A stretch of DNA of 64,000 nucleotides from Leptolyngbyaceae cyanobacterium C42_A2020_001 (GTDB taxonomy: Bacteria; Cyanobacteriota; Cyanobacteriia; Leptolyngbyales; Leptolyngbyaceae): contig JACYLN010000107.1 of assembly GCA_015272515.1 (NCBI GenBank), forward strand, positions 1-64,000, given 5' to 3'. Below are positions 48,754 through 58,047 of this stretch, piece after piece. The notes under the pieces were generated by a model. It did no database searches, was not told where the DNA came from, and saw nothing but the letters and a program-made list of their open reading frames with translations. Numbering within the stretch: position 1 is the stretch's first letter; each line of letters begins with the position of its first letter. The position numbers were made by a program, and so were the translations under genes.

Positions 48754-49057
48754 CAGCACACCGAACCAGTTCCGAGCGAGCATTGAACTGGCAACTGGCA
48801 TCACCCAACACCCAGCGTCCATCGACCTGGCTTTTCTCAAACGGATGCTGAACTGATTGCACGAGAAGCGATACCTTGTGCAGCCGATACCGTCCAGCGT
48901 TGAACTGATAGTAGTGGCGGCGCTCCAGAACCGTATAGGTCTTCCCTTCTAAATCGAAGGATGAACCTGGTTGGGGCATCCAATCCAGTTGAACCTTACC
49001 GAGTGAGCGTTCAGGGTGAGCCAGAATCACCTCAGTCAAGAGTGTGGGTGCTTCCAT
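48707..49057 (-). CDS. DUF6464 family protein
   Basis: 116 residues from the ATG at 49057 ([10 protein letters not shown]). The core [22 protein letters not shown] and the C-terminal [18 protein letters not shown] are typical; the three closing cysteines may bind metal. Found only in cyanobacteria, role unknown. Overlaps the fmt 3' end by 47 bases in the convergent direction. Confidence 0.85.
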   Translation of the reverse strand: MEAPTLLTEVILAHPERSLGKVQLDWMPQPGSSFDLEGKTYTVLERRHYYQFNAGRYRLHKVSLLVQSVQHPFEKSQVDGRWVLGDASCQFNARSELVRCAVNPTGPCGGCRFYEK

Positions 49058-49402
49058 AACCAATGTGGATGGGTGACACTTTGTTTGATACTACCGCACT
49101 CGTGGGTTTGACTTTGCTTCGGCAAAATTTGTGGTACTGGGATGAGTCTGTGTGCCGATATACTGCCCCCTGAGTGTGGTATACATAGTGAGGTTTTGTT
49201 GCGGTTCTTTAAGAGAGGACGTTACTGTGAACTCGTCTCTACACCGCACAAAATCTGCAGGCATCCAACCACTTGCATGGCTCCCAGGTGGCGATCGCTT
49301 TAGCAATCGTGACAGTCTTTGGCCCGTCCGAATGCTGATAATGATCCAGCTTTGACTATGTAAGATCTGTGCCTGTCGCCTCCCTTTCACTCACAAATCT
49401 TC
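49058..49402. other. Divergent DUF6464 / desA promoter region
   Basis: 345 bases. I find no open frame I would defend and no RNA gene. Both promoters must lie here. Confidence 0.5.
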
Positions 49403-50446
49403 ATGACGCTGACCTTTCCTTCTAAAACCATCACTTCTATTCAGTCTGACTCTGACTTTCGGCTCAAAGACATCCTGAAAACGCTGCCCAAAGAGTGCTT
49501 TCAAAAAAATATGTGGAAAGCCTGGACGGGGTTGTTCATTAACGTTTGCATGGTTGCATTGGGATATTTAGGCATAGCCTATGCTCCCTGGTATTTGCTG
49601 CCCATCGCCTGGATCTTTACCGGAACAGCGCTGACTGGTTTCTTTGTGATTGCTCACGATTGCGGTCATCGGTCATTCGCCAAACGCCGTTGGGTCAATG
49701 ACCTCATCGGGCACATCTTCATGCTGCCATTAATCTATCCATTCCATTGCTGGCGCATTCTCCACAATCAGCATCACGCTCACACCAACAAAATGGATGT
49801 AGACAATGCGTGGCAACCGTTTAGACCAGAGATTTTCGACTCGTTTAATGCTCCACTACAAGTGGGCTATCAAGGAATGCGTGGTTGGTTCTGGTGGCTA
49901 GCGTCTATCATTCACTGGGCAGGGTTGCACTTCAACCTGGCAAACTTTGCTGCGAAAGACCGGGGTAAAGTAACGTTATCGATCGCCGTTGTTGTTATTG
50001 CGGCTGCGATCGGCTTTCCAGTTTTAGTTAGCACCATTGGCGTTTGGGGATTTGTGAAGTTCTGGCTCTTGCCGTGGTTGGTATACCACTTCTGGATGAG
50101 CACCTTTACCCTGGTGCATCATACCGCTCCTCACATTCCATTTAGCGAACCAGAAGATTGGAATGCCGCCAAAGCCCAGCTCGCTGGCACAGTTCATTGT
50201 GAGTATCCAGCCTGGGTCGAGTTTTTGTGTCACCACATCAACGTCCACATTCCACACCACATTTCAACCGCAATCCCGTCCTACAACTTGCGGATGGCTC
50301 ACAATAGCCTCAAGCAAAATTGGGGAGAATACTTAACCGAATCTCGCTTCTCCTGGTCGTTGATGCAAACGATCGTTGCTGAGTGCCACTTGTACGACGA
50401 TCGCGGTGGATACTTCTCTTTTCAGGAGTTTTACCGGAAGCGGTGA
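49403..50446 (+). CDS. desA: Delta-12 acyl-lipid desaturase DesA
   Basis: 347 residues, integral membrane. The three histidine boxes HDCGH (85-89), HNQHH (121-125) and HIPHH (near 286) bind the di-iron centre. Sequence close to Synechocystis DesA over its length ([38 protein letters not shown]). It puts the second double bond in oleoyl groups of membrane lipids, using ferredoxin; cyanobacterial desA genes are usually cold-induced. Confidence 0.95.
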   Translation: MTLTFPSKTITSIQSDSDFRLKDILKTLPKECFQKNMWKAWTGLFINVCMVALGYLGIAYAPWYLLPIAWIFTGTALTGFFVIAHDCGHRSFAKRRWVNDLIGHIFMLPLIYPFHCWRILHNQHHAHTNKMDVDNAWQPFRPEIFDSFNAPLQVGYQGMRGWFWWLASIIHWAGLHFNLANFAAKDRGKVTLSIAVVVIAAAIGFPVLVSTIGVWGFVKFWLLPWLVYHFWMSTFTLVHHTAPHIPFSEPEDWNAAKAQLAGTVHCEYPAWVEFLCHHINVHIPHHISTAIPSYNLRMAHNSLKQNWGEYLTESRFSWSLMQTIVAECHLYDDRGGYFSFQEFYRKR

Positions 50447-50674
50447 GCCAGGTAGATGCAATAAAGTGCCAACGCATGACGTTAAGAAAGTTGCCCATTG
50501 CGTTAAGGTGACAAATTTTGTGGGATGGGCATCTCGCCCGTTCCACAGCTAGCAGCAATGAAATAGTGTTTGGTTGACATCAAACCGTCCTAATTCCTAA
50601 AACTAAATGCGCCACATTTGTAAATTGAGGCTATCCTGGGGCTAGTTTGAAGGTACTAGGCAGGAGTTGCAACA

Positions 50675-51385
50675 ATGAAAGGGCAGTTGTGGCTTGGTTT
50701 TCTGGGGGTTGTTTGCCTCCTCTTTGGCTGTTCTGGCGGCTCTAGCGAGACTGCATCACAATCACCAACAACTTCACCAACCGTTGGAGCGTTTCCAGCG
50801 CCGGATTTCGCAACTCCGTTAGTGAAGCCATCTTACAAGGCAGGTACCGCATCGGCAGTTCCTGGTTTATTGCAACCAACGAATGTAAAAGCTCGCACTA
50901 ACAGCATTGTTACTGGGCGGCGTGATCCGTTTGCGGCGATTCCCAGTTCAACGGTGCCGCTTGTGGTGTCTGCTAGTCGTAAACTGCCAACGGTTTCGCC
51001 GTTGCCAACCGGAAGCGCGATCGCAGCACCGAAATTACCATCGATCACATTACCACCGATCGCCTCCGCTCCACAGGCACTGCCTCTACCCAGTCTGCCA
51101 TCCAGTTCAGCCTTGCCCCCCGTTGGTGTAACTTCCATTCCTGTTGCCCCTCCATCTCCTACCTCTCTGGCAGAAGCAGTCGAGGTGAACGGGGTTGTGC
51201 AGGTTGCCGGGAAGTGGAGCGTGATTGTCAAGGAACCCACTGCTTCAAGTAGCCGTTATGTTGCAGTGGGAGAGTATTTGGAAAACGGAAAGGTATTGGT
51301 GAAGAAGATTGTTTCACCAGGAAGCACTGATCCGGTTGTGGTTTTACAGCAGAATGGGGTTGAGATCCGAAAGTCTCTGGTTTAG
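50675..51385 (+). CDS. Putative lipoprotein with Pro/Ser-rich linker
   Basis: 236 residues. A signal peptide ends in a lipobox (LLFGCSGG, Cys near residue 19), so it should be lipid-anchored. A long Pro/Ala/Ser/Thr-rich linker with GRRDPFAAIP (near 87) leads to a C-terminal domain (NGVVQVAGKWSVIVKEP, VAVGEYLENGKVLVKKI). That combination recalls PilP-type pilus-assembly lipoproteins (RDPF then a small beta domain), but no pilus genes are adjacent and I do not assert it. Confidence 0.7.
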   Translation: MKGQLWLGFLGVVCLLFGCSGGSSETASQSPTTSPTVGAFPAPDFATPLVKPSYKAGTASAVPGLLQPTNVKARTNSIVTGRRDPFAAIPSSTVPLVVSASRKLPTVSPLPTGSAIAAPKLPSITLPPIASAPQALPLPSLPSSSALPPVGVTSIPVAPPSPTSLAEAVEVNGVVQVAGKWSVIVKEPTASSSRYVAVGEYLENGKVLVKKIVSPGSTDPVVVLQQNGVEIRKSLV

Positions 51386-51433
51386 GCTGAGTTAGAGTGA
51401 AGCATCCCCTTAGGTGATGGAGCCAACTGTGCG

Positions 51434-51937
51434 ATGAGCGATCGCAAACAGCTTCCCCTTACAATAGAGCGCCGTTCTCTCAACTATGAAGAAATGTATC
51501 TGTGCCCGGTATGTCGGCATGGGCAGATTTCATCGCTTGCACTGATGGATGCGTTTGCCTGCAATTTTTGCCGTCATATTTTTACCGCTGATTTGCGCGA
51601 TCAATCCATTCGAGTCGAAGATAGTTCACAGCCGATGACTTGGCGCTGGAATGGGCATACATGGCAGGGGTTACACCAGACCGATGTTGATTTGACCTTG
51701 GTGATCTGGCTCATTGGGGTAGCATTGGTACTGTTGCCACCAAGTCTGATTTGGATCTCATCTCACACCTTCCCACCTGTTGAAGGTGAGGGCTGGTACT
51801 GGTTCCCCACGGTTTGGGTTAGCCTGGCGTTTTTTCTGCATCTCACGTTTGTTTCCTGGCTTCTTGCCGAACATTATCAGTTACCGATTTATGTGGCGTT
51901 TAAAGTTCGGCTCCAAATGTTGCTGGGCAGAAGGTAG
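51434..51937 (+). CDS. Zinc-ribbon membrane protein, conserved in cyanobacteria
   Basis: 167 residues. Cys24/Cys27 and Cys43/Cys46 (CPVC, CNFC) form a zinc ribbon; two transmembrane helices follow (about 90-110, 125-145). No known role. Its 3' end overlaps that of the next gene (opposite strand) by 57 bases. Confidence 0.75.
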   Translation: MSDRKQLPLTIERRSLNYEEMYLCPVCRHGQISSLALMDAFACNFCRHIFTADLRDQSIRVEDSSQPMTWRWNGHTWQGLHQTDVDLTLVIWLIGVALVLLPPSLIWISSHTFPPVEGEGWYWFPTVWVSLAFFLHLTFVSWLLAEHYQLPIYVAFKVRLQMLLGRR

Positions 51938-53407
51938 ACCTGGAAAGTTGGGGTCTAGGCGCTGGGTAAAAGTTTGGATGTAGGCCATGTCTTGAGCCGA
52001 TGTATTGGGGAGCTTTTTCAACCAGGCGATCGCGGCTGTTGGAGTTTGTTGTGCGGTCATCAGCAAAGCTCCCCAAATTTTTACTTCCATCTTGTTAGGA
52101 TTCACTCGTAAAGATGCTTTGATGCGATTTTCTAAGCGTCCTCTATCAGTCTTTAACAGCTCGATCGCTTCTTGACTGGCTTCAGCGGAAGATTTAAATA
52201 CTGTCAACGCTCGTTCCCAACGCCCATCAATCATGTTGGCGAGAATTTGCTGACCGGGACTTGCCCAAGAACCCTCTGCTTGATTTTGGGTAGTCTGCGC
52301 GTGCCACCGAATCAAGTCCATCTGGGCTTGCACAGTAGGTGACCAATGGTTCGGCGATCGCTGCTTCAAAGATTGCAGCCACAGCAAACTGGTAGACCAC
52401 AATCGGCTACGAGCAAGCAATAAAGCACTATCGTACTGCGAGTCATTAAGGGCAGGTTCTGCGATTGAAATTGGTTCTAGCTGAACTGGGCTATGAATGA
52501 AGTTGTGAGACTTAACCTGATAAATTTCAAACTGAGGTTCCATGCCAATGGTTTGATTCACAATCAACTCCGGCGTGTCTGCGCCAGTCACCTCCTTCCA
52601 AATCGGCTCTTCTCCAGTAGGGCTAGTCCATTGCAACTTGGCACTAAGGTGCTGAGTATGAGGATGGTAGTAAAGAATCTGTCCATAGGCGATCGCTTCA
52701 TCACCCCGAGTGCGAGTGCCGCTGAGATTTAACCAAATACCCCGTTTGGGAACGGTTCCTTCATAACGGCTGAGTTGAGTCAGTGGTAAAGCGCGACTTG
52801 AACCTTGATTCTCCGAATTCGCTTCAACGAGGGGGGCGATCGCAAATGATTCTTCTAGTCCAGGAGTTGCCAGTTGACTCACCAGGTAATATCTCTCCTT
52901 TGTAGTCAGCGATCGTCCTGGATTGGTTGCCGTCTGATACACCCGTAGCTCCACAATGCGATCGCAGTTCGTTAAGCAGTTCGGGGCTGGTTGTATCACT
53001 GGCAGCAGCCAATCAGCAGTAGGAGTCCTTCCATCCAGAAAACTGAGGTTTTTACCCAGCGCCAAAAATTCTCCAGATAACTTGCCCTGTTGACGAAGTT
53101 CCGCTCGAATTTCCTGCAACGATTTAGCCAATTGATGGTTCTCTTTGGCAACGTTCCACCCCGGAACCCACTGATTCACCCAGCGAACCGACTGCGGATT
53201 AATAATGAGCTGGCTACCTACCCAACCCAATCCCACAACGCCCCCTGCTGCACATCCCATCAGCGCGATCGCCCACACTAAATTCCAGTGCGATCCACGA
53301 ACTCGGCTTGTCGCGGGCGAGGCAACTCGGCTAATTGGTCCGGGTCTTGCAGTGACGGCTGGCAGTTTAGGGCGTTTAGGCAACGGTTTGGGAGGAATGC
53401 TTCCCAT
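51881..53407 (-). CDS. Conserved cyanobacterial protein with one membrane anchor
   Basis: 508 residues. A basic Pro-rich N-terminus (KPLPKRPKLP) precedes a single membrane helix (WAIALMGCAAGGVVGLGWVG, about 45-67); the remainder is soluble and probably periplasmic or lumenal. A helical C-terminal part (about 345-495) looks like a TPR-type solenoid. I do not recognise a family. Convergent 57-base overlap with the zinc-ribbon gene. Confidence 0.75.
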   Translation of the reverse strand: MGSIPPKPLPKRPKLPAVTARPGPISRVASPATSRVRGSHWNLVWAIALMGCAAGGVVGLGWVGSQLIINPQSVRWVNQWVPGWNVAKENHQLAKSLQEIRAELRQQGKLSGEFLALGKNLSFLDGRTPTADWLLPVIQPAPNCLTNCDRIVELRVYQTATNPGRSLTTKERYYLVSQLATPGLEESFAIAPLVEANSENQGSSRALPLTQLSRYEGTVPKRGIWLNLSGTRTRGDEAIAYGQILYYHPHTQHLSAKLQWTSPTGEEPIWKEVTGADTPELIVNQTIGMEPQFEIYQVKSHNFIHSPVQLEPISIAEPALNDSQYDSALLLARSRLWSTSLLWLQSLKQRSPNHWSPTVQAQMDLIRWHAQTTQNQAEGSWASPGQQILANMIDGRWERALTVFKSSAEASQEAIELLKTDRGRLENRIKASLRVNPNKMEVKIWGALLMTAQQTPTAAIAWLKKLPNTSAQDMAYIQTFTQRLDPNFPGLPSAQQHLEPNFKRHINR

Positions 53408-53741
53408 GCAATATCAAACAGTGACGATGTGAATGCGCCCTACTGTACCTGCAATTAGCGCGAATAACACAAGAATCACAAAATGTTAGATTTTGGCGCA
53501 GGGGCGCAGGGAAACGGGGAGAGGGGATAAAATTTACAGCCGTTTTTCGTCAGCCGCAGTACAAGCATCTTGCTTATGTTAGTGAGTAGGACGCTCGTAG
53601 GATAGTGGCTTACTCAAACAGAAGCCGCTGTAAGATTGAGGCTGGGGCATTAGCCATACAAGTTTTTTGCTTTTACTTCAGTAGGGCTGTTGCCCGATAC
53701 CCGATACCCCATACTTATCCTCATACCCTATTCCCCCTCTT
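53408..53741. repeat. Intergenic region, partly filler
   Basis: GGGAAACGGGGAGAGGGGAT (near 53510) and CCCGATACCCGATACCCCAT/CATACCCTATTCCCCC (53693-53735) are of the same simple type as the other filler. No gene seen. It includes the start region of the next gene. Confidence 0.6.
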
Positions 53742-54164
53742 ATGGAACGTGGTCTGCTTTGGTTACCGCTACTGGTATTTTTTATGTGGCTAGCATGGAC
53801 AGGATGGCGCGAATACCAGAAAGTAGAAGCTTACCAGCAGTGGGCAGAGGCATTTGATCGCGCCAAATACGACATCTACTCGGTGTTGGGGCAGAAAGAT
53901 GATTCGTTGACGTGGGGAATACCCACCCGCCAGGGTCCCATCAATCTGGAAACAGTTTCGTTACAAGGGGTGCAGTCGGTTCAGTTATTCGTCAATGGAA
54001 AACCGATCGCACTTGACAATCCACCCAGCAAGGGAAGAGCAGAATTGCAGCTTACCCTAAGCGATCGCTCCACTCCAATTCGGATTCCTTTTACAGAACC
54101 CTCTCTCGCCAGCCGATGGGGAGAGCATTTGCAAAAAGAAATTCTACGGCTAGAAAGGGGATAG
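53742..54164 (+). CDS. Membrane-anchored conserved hypothetical protein
   Basis: 140 residues. One N-terminal membrane helix (LLWLPLLVFFMWLAWTGW) and a soluble domain with SLQGVQSVQLFVNGKPIAL. Found in cyanobacteria, role unknown. The C-terminus (RLERG) ends just before simple-sequence filler. Confidence 0.7.
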   Translation: MERGLLWLPLLVFFMWLAWTGWREYQKVEAYQQWAEAFDRAKYDIYSVLGQKDDSLTWGIPTRQGPINLETVSLQGVQSVQLFVNGKPIALDNPPSKGRAELQLTLSDRSTPIRIPFTEPSLASRWGEHLQKEILRLERG

Positions 54165-54300
54165 GAAGACGGGATAGGGGGTGGGGGTTAGGGGATAAGG
54201 AAAGAATTGGAGGTTGCAGCTTGCAGATTGAGAATTTTGAATTTCTCCCCTATCTCCGTCACCTGCTGCCTTCTGCCTTCTTAACCATCTGCAACATATC
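54165..54300. repeat. Simple-sequence filler upstream of the S8 protease gene
   Basis: GGGATAGGGGGTGGGGGTTAG, GGAGGTTGCAGCTTGCAGATTG, AATTTTGAATTTCTCCCCTA, GCTGCCTTCTGCC. The AATTTTGAATTTCTCCCCTA piece also occurs near yraN (14942-14965). Confidence 0.7.
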
Positions 54301-54365
54301 AACACTCCACACTTACAGCATGGGTAGGTTATGGTGGTAAGCAATCTCGACCGTGGGCAGATGTG

Positions 54366-56150
54366 ATGAAAAGGTTTTTGCTGCTGGTGTTGTTTTTGGT
54401 AGGGCTGGGTTGGGCACTAACCAACTATCAAGGGTTAGCAACTCAAGGCACTTATAATTCAATCATCCTGGACTTTCGTGAAGATGTGGGAGCTGCCCAG
54501 ATTGAGAGTCAGATTGAGGCGATCGCTCAGCAATTTCAAATAGCGCCCCGCTATAACAGTGAGTTTTCGTTGGAAGATCACATCTTTGTAGTCAGCGGTG
54601 ATCCAGCTTTTTTGAATAAGTTAAAACACTCTGAGCTTCGTAAATACACTGAATACATCGAACCCAACTACATCTACTCCAAGTACGCTGTCCCCAATGA
54701 TCCGGAGTACGGCAAACAGTGGAATATGCGGAGTATCAACGTTGAACAAGCCTGGGATGAAACAAAGGGCAAAGACATTACCGTTGCCGTCATTGACACG
54801 GGCATCAGTCCAGTTCCAGATTTGGAGGCAACCAAGTTTGCGGCTGGTTATGACTTCGTGAATGACCAATCTGAAGCAAAGGATGATAATGGGCACGGTA
54901 CCCACGTTGCAGGCACGATCGCACAATCTACAAACAACAACTTTGGCGTTGCTGGCATTGCTTACGAAGCCACTCTCATGCCGCTCAAAGTTCTCAGCGC
55001 TGATGGTGGGGGAACTGTCGCTGACATTGCTGAAGCTATTCGATTTGCAGCCGATCACGGAGCAGACGTAATCAATATGAGCTTGGGTGGCGGCGGCGAA
55101 AGCAGTTTGATGAAGGAAGCGATCGCCTACGCTCATAGTAAAAATGTCGTTGTCGTGGCAGCGGCAGGGAATTCAGGACGGAATGCGGCAGAATATCCCG
55201 CTCGCTATCCCTATGTAATTGGCGTTTCAGCCCTGGATGCCAGTGGAACCAAAACCCCTTACTCCAACTTTGGTGCAGGCATTGATATTTCTGCTCCAGG
55301 TGGACTAATCAACGGTGAAGATAAGCTTGGCGGTATTCTGCAAAACACAGTGAATCCACAAACAGGGGAGTCGGTGTTTGAAGCCTATCAGGGAACCAGC
55401 ATGGCATCACCCCACGTGGCAGGGGTGGCCGCTTTAGTGAAAGCAATGGGTGTGGAAAATCCTGACGAAGTAGAAGATGTCTTGAAGCAATCAGCCCTTG
55501 CTATAGAAGACGACCCACTTAACCACTATGGAGCCGGAAAACTAAACGCGGCAGAAGCTGTGAAATTGGCAGGGCGAGGCAAGTTCTCCTTCCGCGATTT
55601 CTTCCGCTGGCTACGAGACAACGGCTATCTCAATCCTCGCTTCTGGTTTGATGGTGGTGTGATTGCACTCTGGCCCAAAATTCTCATGGTGCTGGGTTCT
55701 TATCTGGTGGCATGGTTCCTCAAGCACTACTTCCCCTTCGCCTGGACGTGGTCACTTTCGACTGGGCTAGTCATGGGGAGTTCGGGTCTATTCTTCCTGC
55801 GGGGGTTGTACCTGTATGATGCACCGCAGTGGCCTTTCCGGCTCATGGGTAGCTCAATTCCCGAAATGGGGAGTGTAGTACAAGCAAATGGGCTATTAAA
55901 TCCATTTTTTGCCAGTGTGCTCATCCCGCTCGTCTTAGTCGTGCTGTTGTTGGGGCACGCTTCCTGGAAGTGGTTTGCGGTGGGCACAACGATTGGGGTG
56001 GCAGTATGCCTAGCAGTCAGTGCTGTGAATGCGCCAGGGTTGATGTGGTTGGGTGAGGGCGCGATCGCGCGTGTCTTTCTCGCCGCCAATGCTCTCCTCT
56101 GTTTTGCCCTGGTTCGTCTTGTTCTTAAACCGGAGACCCGTACCTCATGA
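54366..56150 (+). CDS. S8 subtilisin-like protease with C-terminal membrane domain
   Basis: 594 residues. Signal-type N-terminal helix, a propeptide-like segment (25-105), then the S8 catalytic domain with Asp144 (AVIDTG), His177 (NGHGTHVAG), oxyanion Asn269 (AAGNSG) and Ser345 (GTSMASPHVAG). After about residue 415 come ~5 predicted transmembrane helices (WPKILMVLGSYLVAWFL, ASVLIPLVLVVLLLGH and so on). This combination of secreted protease and membrane anchor is unusual for subtilases. ATG at 54366 (a GTG at 54363 is also in frame). Confidence 0.88.
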   Translation: MKRFLLLVLFLVGLGWALTNYQGLATQGTYNSIILDFREDVGAAQIESQIEAIAQQFQIAPRYNSEFSLEDHIFVVSGDPAFLNKLKHSELRKYTEYIEPNYIYSKYAVPNDPEYGKQWNMRSINVEQAWDETKGKDITVAVIDTGISPVPDLEATKFAAGYDFVNDQSEAKDDNGHGTHVAGTIAQSTNNNFGVAGIAYEATLMPLKVLSADGGGTVADIAEAIRFAADHGADVINMSLGGGGESSLMKEAIAYAHSKNVVVVAAAGNSGRNAAEYPARYPYVIGVSALDASGTKTPYSNFGAGIDISAPGGLINGEDKLGGILQNTVNPQTGESVFEAYQGTSMASPHVAGVAALVKAMGVENPDEVEDVLKQSALAIEDDPLNHYGAGKLNAAEAVKLAGRGKFSFRDFFRWLRDNGYLNPRFWFDGGVIALWPKILMVLGSYLVAWFLKHYFPFAWTWSLSTGLVMGSSGLFFLRGLYLYDAPQWPFRLMGSSIPEMGSVVQANGLLNPFFASVLIPLVLVVLLLGHASWKWFAVGTTIGVAVCLAVSAVNAPGLMWLGEGAIARVFLAANALLCFALVRLVLKPETRTS

Positions 56151-56374
56151 GTATTCAAGTTGAAGGCACCATTGAACGCAAAGGATTTGGTCCAGGCACC
56201 TGGGCGCTAGTGAGCACGAGTGGAGACACCTACGAACTGCGTAAAGCTCCAGCGGATCTGCAAAAAGAGGGTTTGAAGGTAAAGGTAAATGGGGAAATTC
56301 GGGAAGACGTGATGACCTTTGCCATGATCGGTCCTGTATTGGAAGTAGACCGATTTGAGATTATCAACCATTAA
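56147..56374 (+). CDS. Small beta-barrel-like protein coupled to the protease
   Basis: 75 residues, no helices obvious, beta-rich (VEGTIERKGFGPGTWALVS, YELRKAPADLQ, VKVNGEIREDVMTFAMIGPVLEV). The pattern resembles an OB-like barrel of the type called DUF5818 or similar, but I am not sure. Its start overlaps the protease stop (ATGA), so they are translationally coupled. It could modulate or bind the protease; inference only. Confidence 0.65.
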   Translation: MSIQVEGTIERKGFGPGTWALVSTSGDTYELRKAPADLQKEGLKVKVNGEIREDVMTFAMIGPVLEVDRFEIINH

Positions 56375-56405
56375 AACCAACCGCCAAAACCAATTGTTTA
56401 GATGC

Positions 56406-56436
56406 AAAAAGAGAGAGCGATCGCCCTCTCTTTTCT
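56406..56436 (+). terminator. Terminator after the protease operon
   Basis: AAAAAGAGAG and CTCTCTTTT flank a loop containing GCGATCGC; a T-rich run follows on both strands. It may serve both the protease operon and the convergent DUF4870 gene. Confidence 0.8.
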
Positions 56437-56466
56437 CTTCTGGTGTCCTGTTTCCTTTCTAGAAAC

Positions 56467-56814
56467 CTAAAACGGACGGAAAATGAATGGGTAACGGAAT
56501 GGTTGATCGGGAACGTTGATACAATGAGCGATCGCCCAGATCGTCAACCCCCAATGCACCAACCACCAAATCCCACCTGCTAACCCAAACGTAATAAAAG
56601 ACAATGGAACTAAAATAATCCCGTAAAACCAGACGTTGAAGTGAAAGTTGATGGCTTCCTTAGCGTTATCCTTCACAACCGAATCATCTGTGATAAACAG
56701 CAGCGCAATTGGAATTCCGATGGAAATGAACAACCCACTGAAAAAGATCGAGGAATGAGCCAGGGAAGACAAGAATTTGCGCTTATCGGTTTCATACGTT
56801 TCAGGAGTTTGCAT
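56467..56814 (-). CDS. DUF4870 domain membrane protein
   Basis: 115 residues from the ATG at 56814. Three hydrophobic helices (IFFSGLFISIGIPIALLFI, VWFYGIILVPLSFITFGLAG, WWLVHWGLTIWAIAHC) with the DNAKEAINFHFN signature between the first and second. Role unknown. Confidence 0.85.
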   Translation of the reverse strand: MQTPETYETDKRKFLSSLAHSSIFFSGLFISIGIPIALLFITDDSVVKDNAKEAINFHFNVWFYGIILVPLSFITFGLAGGIWWLVHWGLTIWAIAHCINVPDQPFRYPFIFRPF

Positions 56815-56937
56815 CTCCACACCATCCAACTGAAGCTCGACTACATTGATACTATATCGCCAGCCTACGAGAAAAATGTTAGGGAGAACATCCCTCCGGA
56901 TGCAGGGATTCCCGAATGAAGTTTGTGAGAGTCGCAG

Positions 56938-57861
56938 CTACTTTGCAATCTTTTGGGTTAGCCAGCTTAAATCTTGCCGAAGCTCTGCATACAATGCCCG
57001 AACCCATTGGCTTCCTGTGGTTGGAAACACATGCTCATAGGGATGGAAAATCCTGGCACCGATCTTTGTGCTGAGGTGCCGATAGATCGGAATTAGAGAA
57101 ATTTCACGTTTTGCAGGATTCAGCGGATTTGGATCTAGTTTCAAACGCAGTGAATTCACAGCTCGCTGCAATGGGTTCTTGACCTGAAAAACTGGATCAA
57201 CGTCAACCCACCAGGCATTAAACCCATGATCCTGACAAAAAGGAACGCCAAAAATTTGAGCATATATCGGAATCCGATATTCAATGAAGCCTAACTCTGG
57301 TTCCGCTATTGCAGAATATTGCTCCAGGAAAACTTTTGGGAAACATACCACAATAAACAAACAACCGAGAGGATCATTTTTGTAGTCATAGATTTGGGTA
57401 ACGTACTCCAAAAACTCAAGGTACCGTTGTCTCCGCTCTGGCACCTTTGGACTCACCCACTCCCAGTCATTTTCAACTTCCTTGATGGGTCTTAACCCAG
57501 ACAACAAAATCTGATCCGGTTTCAGGGTTGGAAAAAGCTGCTCAATGGCTCCAAACATCAACATATCCCACTGCGCGATCGCGATCGTATCCCAATCAAG
57601 ATACTTCCCCCGCTCCCGATACCAGTGGGTAATCATCAAATCTCCTTGCAACCATTTCCAAAGAGCGTCCTTCTCCTCTCGAAACACATAAAAATCATCC
57701 AGGTATTGACCCAAGCAGGACTGGTATTGATCTGCCACCGCTGGATCACCGCCATACAAGCCATAGATAGGTACCGTAGGATTGTGCCGACGCAAAAGCT
57801 CAAGGCGATTTTTGCAAACCTCTGGCTCCTTGTAAAACCAAAACAAAATAGCCAACTTCAT
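56938..57861 (-). CDS. Glycosyltransferase-like protein of the glycan cluster
   Basis: 307 residues. The N-terminus MKLAILFWFYKEPEVCKNRLELLRRHNPTVPIYGLYGG and WDTIAIAQWDMLMFGA fit a GT-A-like nucleotide-sugar fold. I recognise no assigned family. It is the right-most of three minus-strand genes; the PhyH-like and GT4 genes follow at 58-60 kb on the same strand. Confidence 0.65.
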   Translation of the reverse strand: MKLAILFWFYKEPEVCKNRLELLRRHNPTVPIYGLYGGDPAVADQYQSCLGQYLDDFYVFREEKDALWKWLQGDLMITHWYRERGKYLDWDTIAIAQWDMLMFGAIEQLFPTLKPDQILLSGLRPIKEVENDWEWVSPKVPERRQRYLEFLEYVTQIYDYKNDPLGCLFIVVCFPKVFLEQYSAIAEPELGFIEYRIPIYAQIFGVPFCQDHGFNAWWVDVDPVFQVKNPLQRAVNSLRLKLDPNPLNPAKREISLIPIYRHLSTKIGARIFHPYEHVFPTTGSQWVRALYAELRQDLSWLTQKIAK

Positions 57862-58047
57862 GTAAAAGTCACCTCAAAATCTCCAGAAACTAGCACTTAT
57901 TCCTACTCGTAACTAGTTCTTCGCATATCGTAATCGGGACCTTTTCCTCTGACATAATTCGCCAACGCTCTTACATAATGCGTGACATTAGAGCGATAGG
58001 TTTCAAACTCACTACCTAAAATCGAAACAGCCGGATTCACAGTCTTT

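Noticed and set aside
49152-49355. 67-codon frame left of desA
   Set aside because: GTG start, no conserved content; the region is better explained as a divergent promoter.
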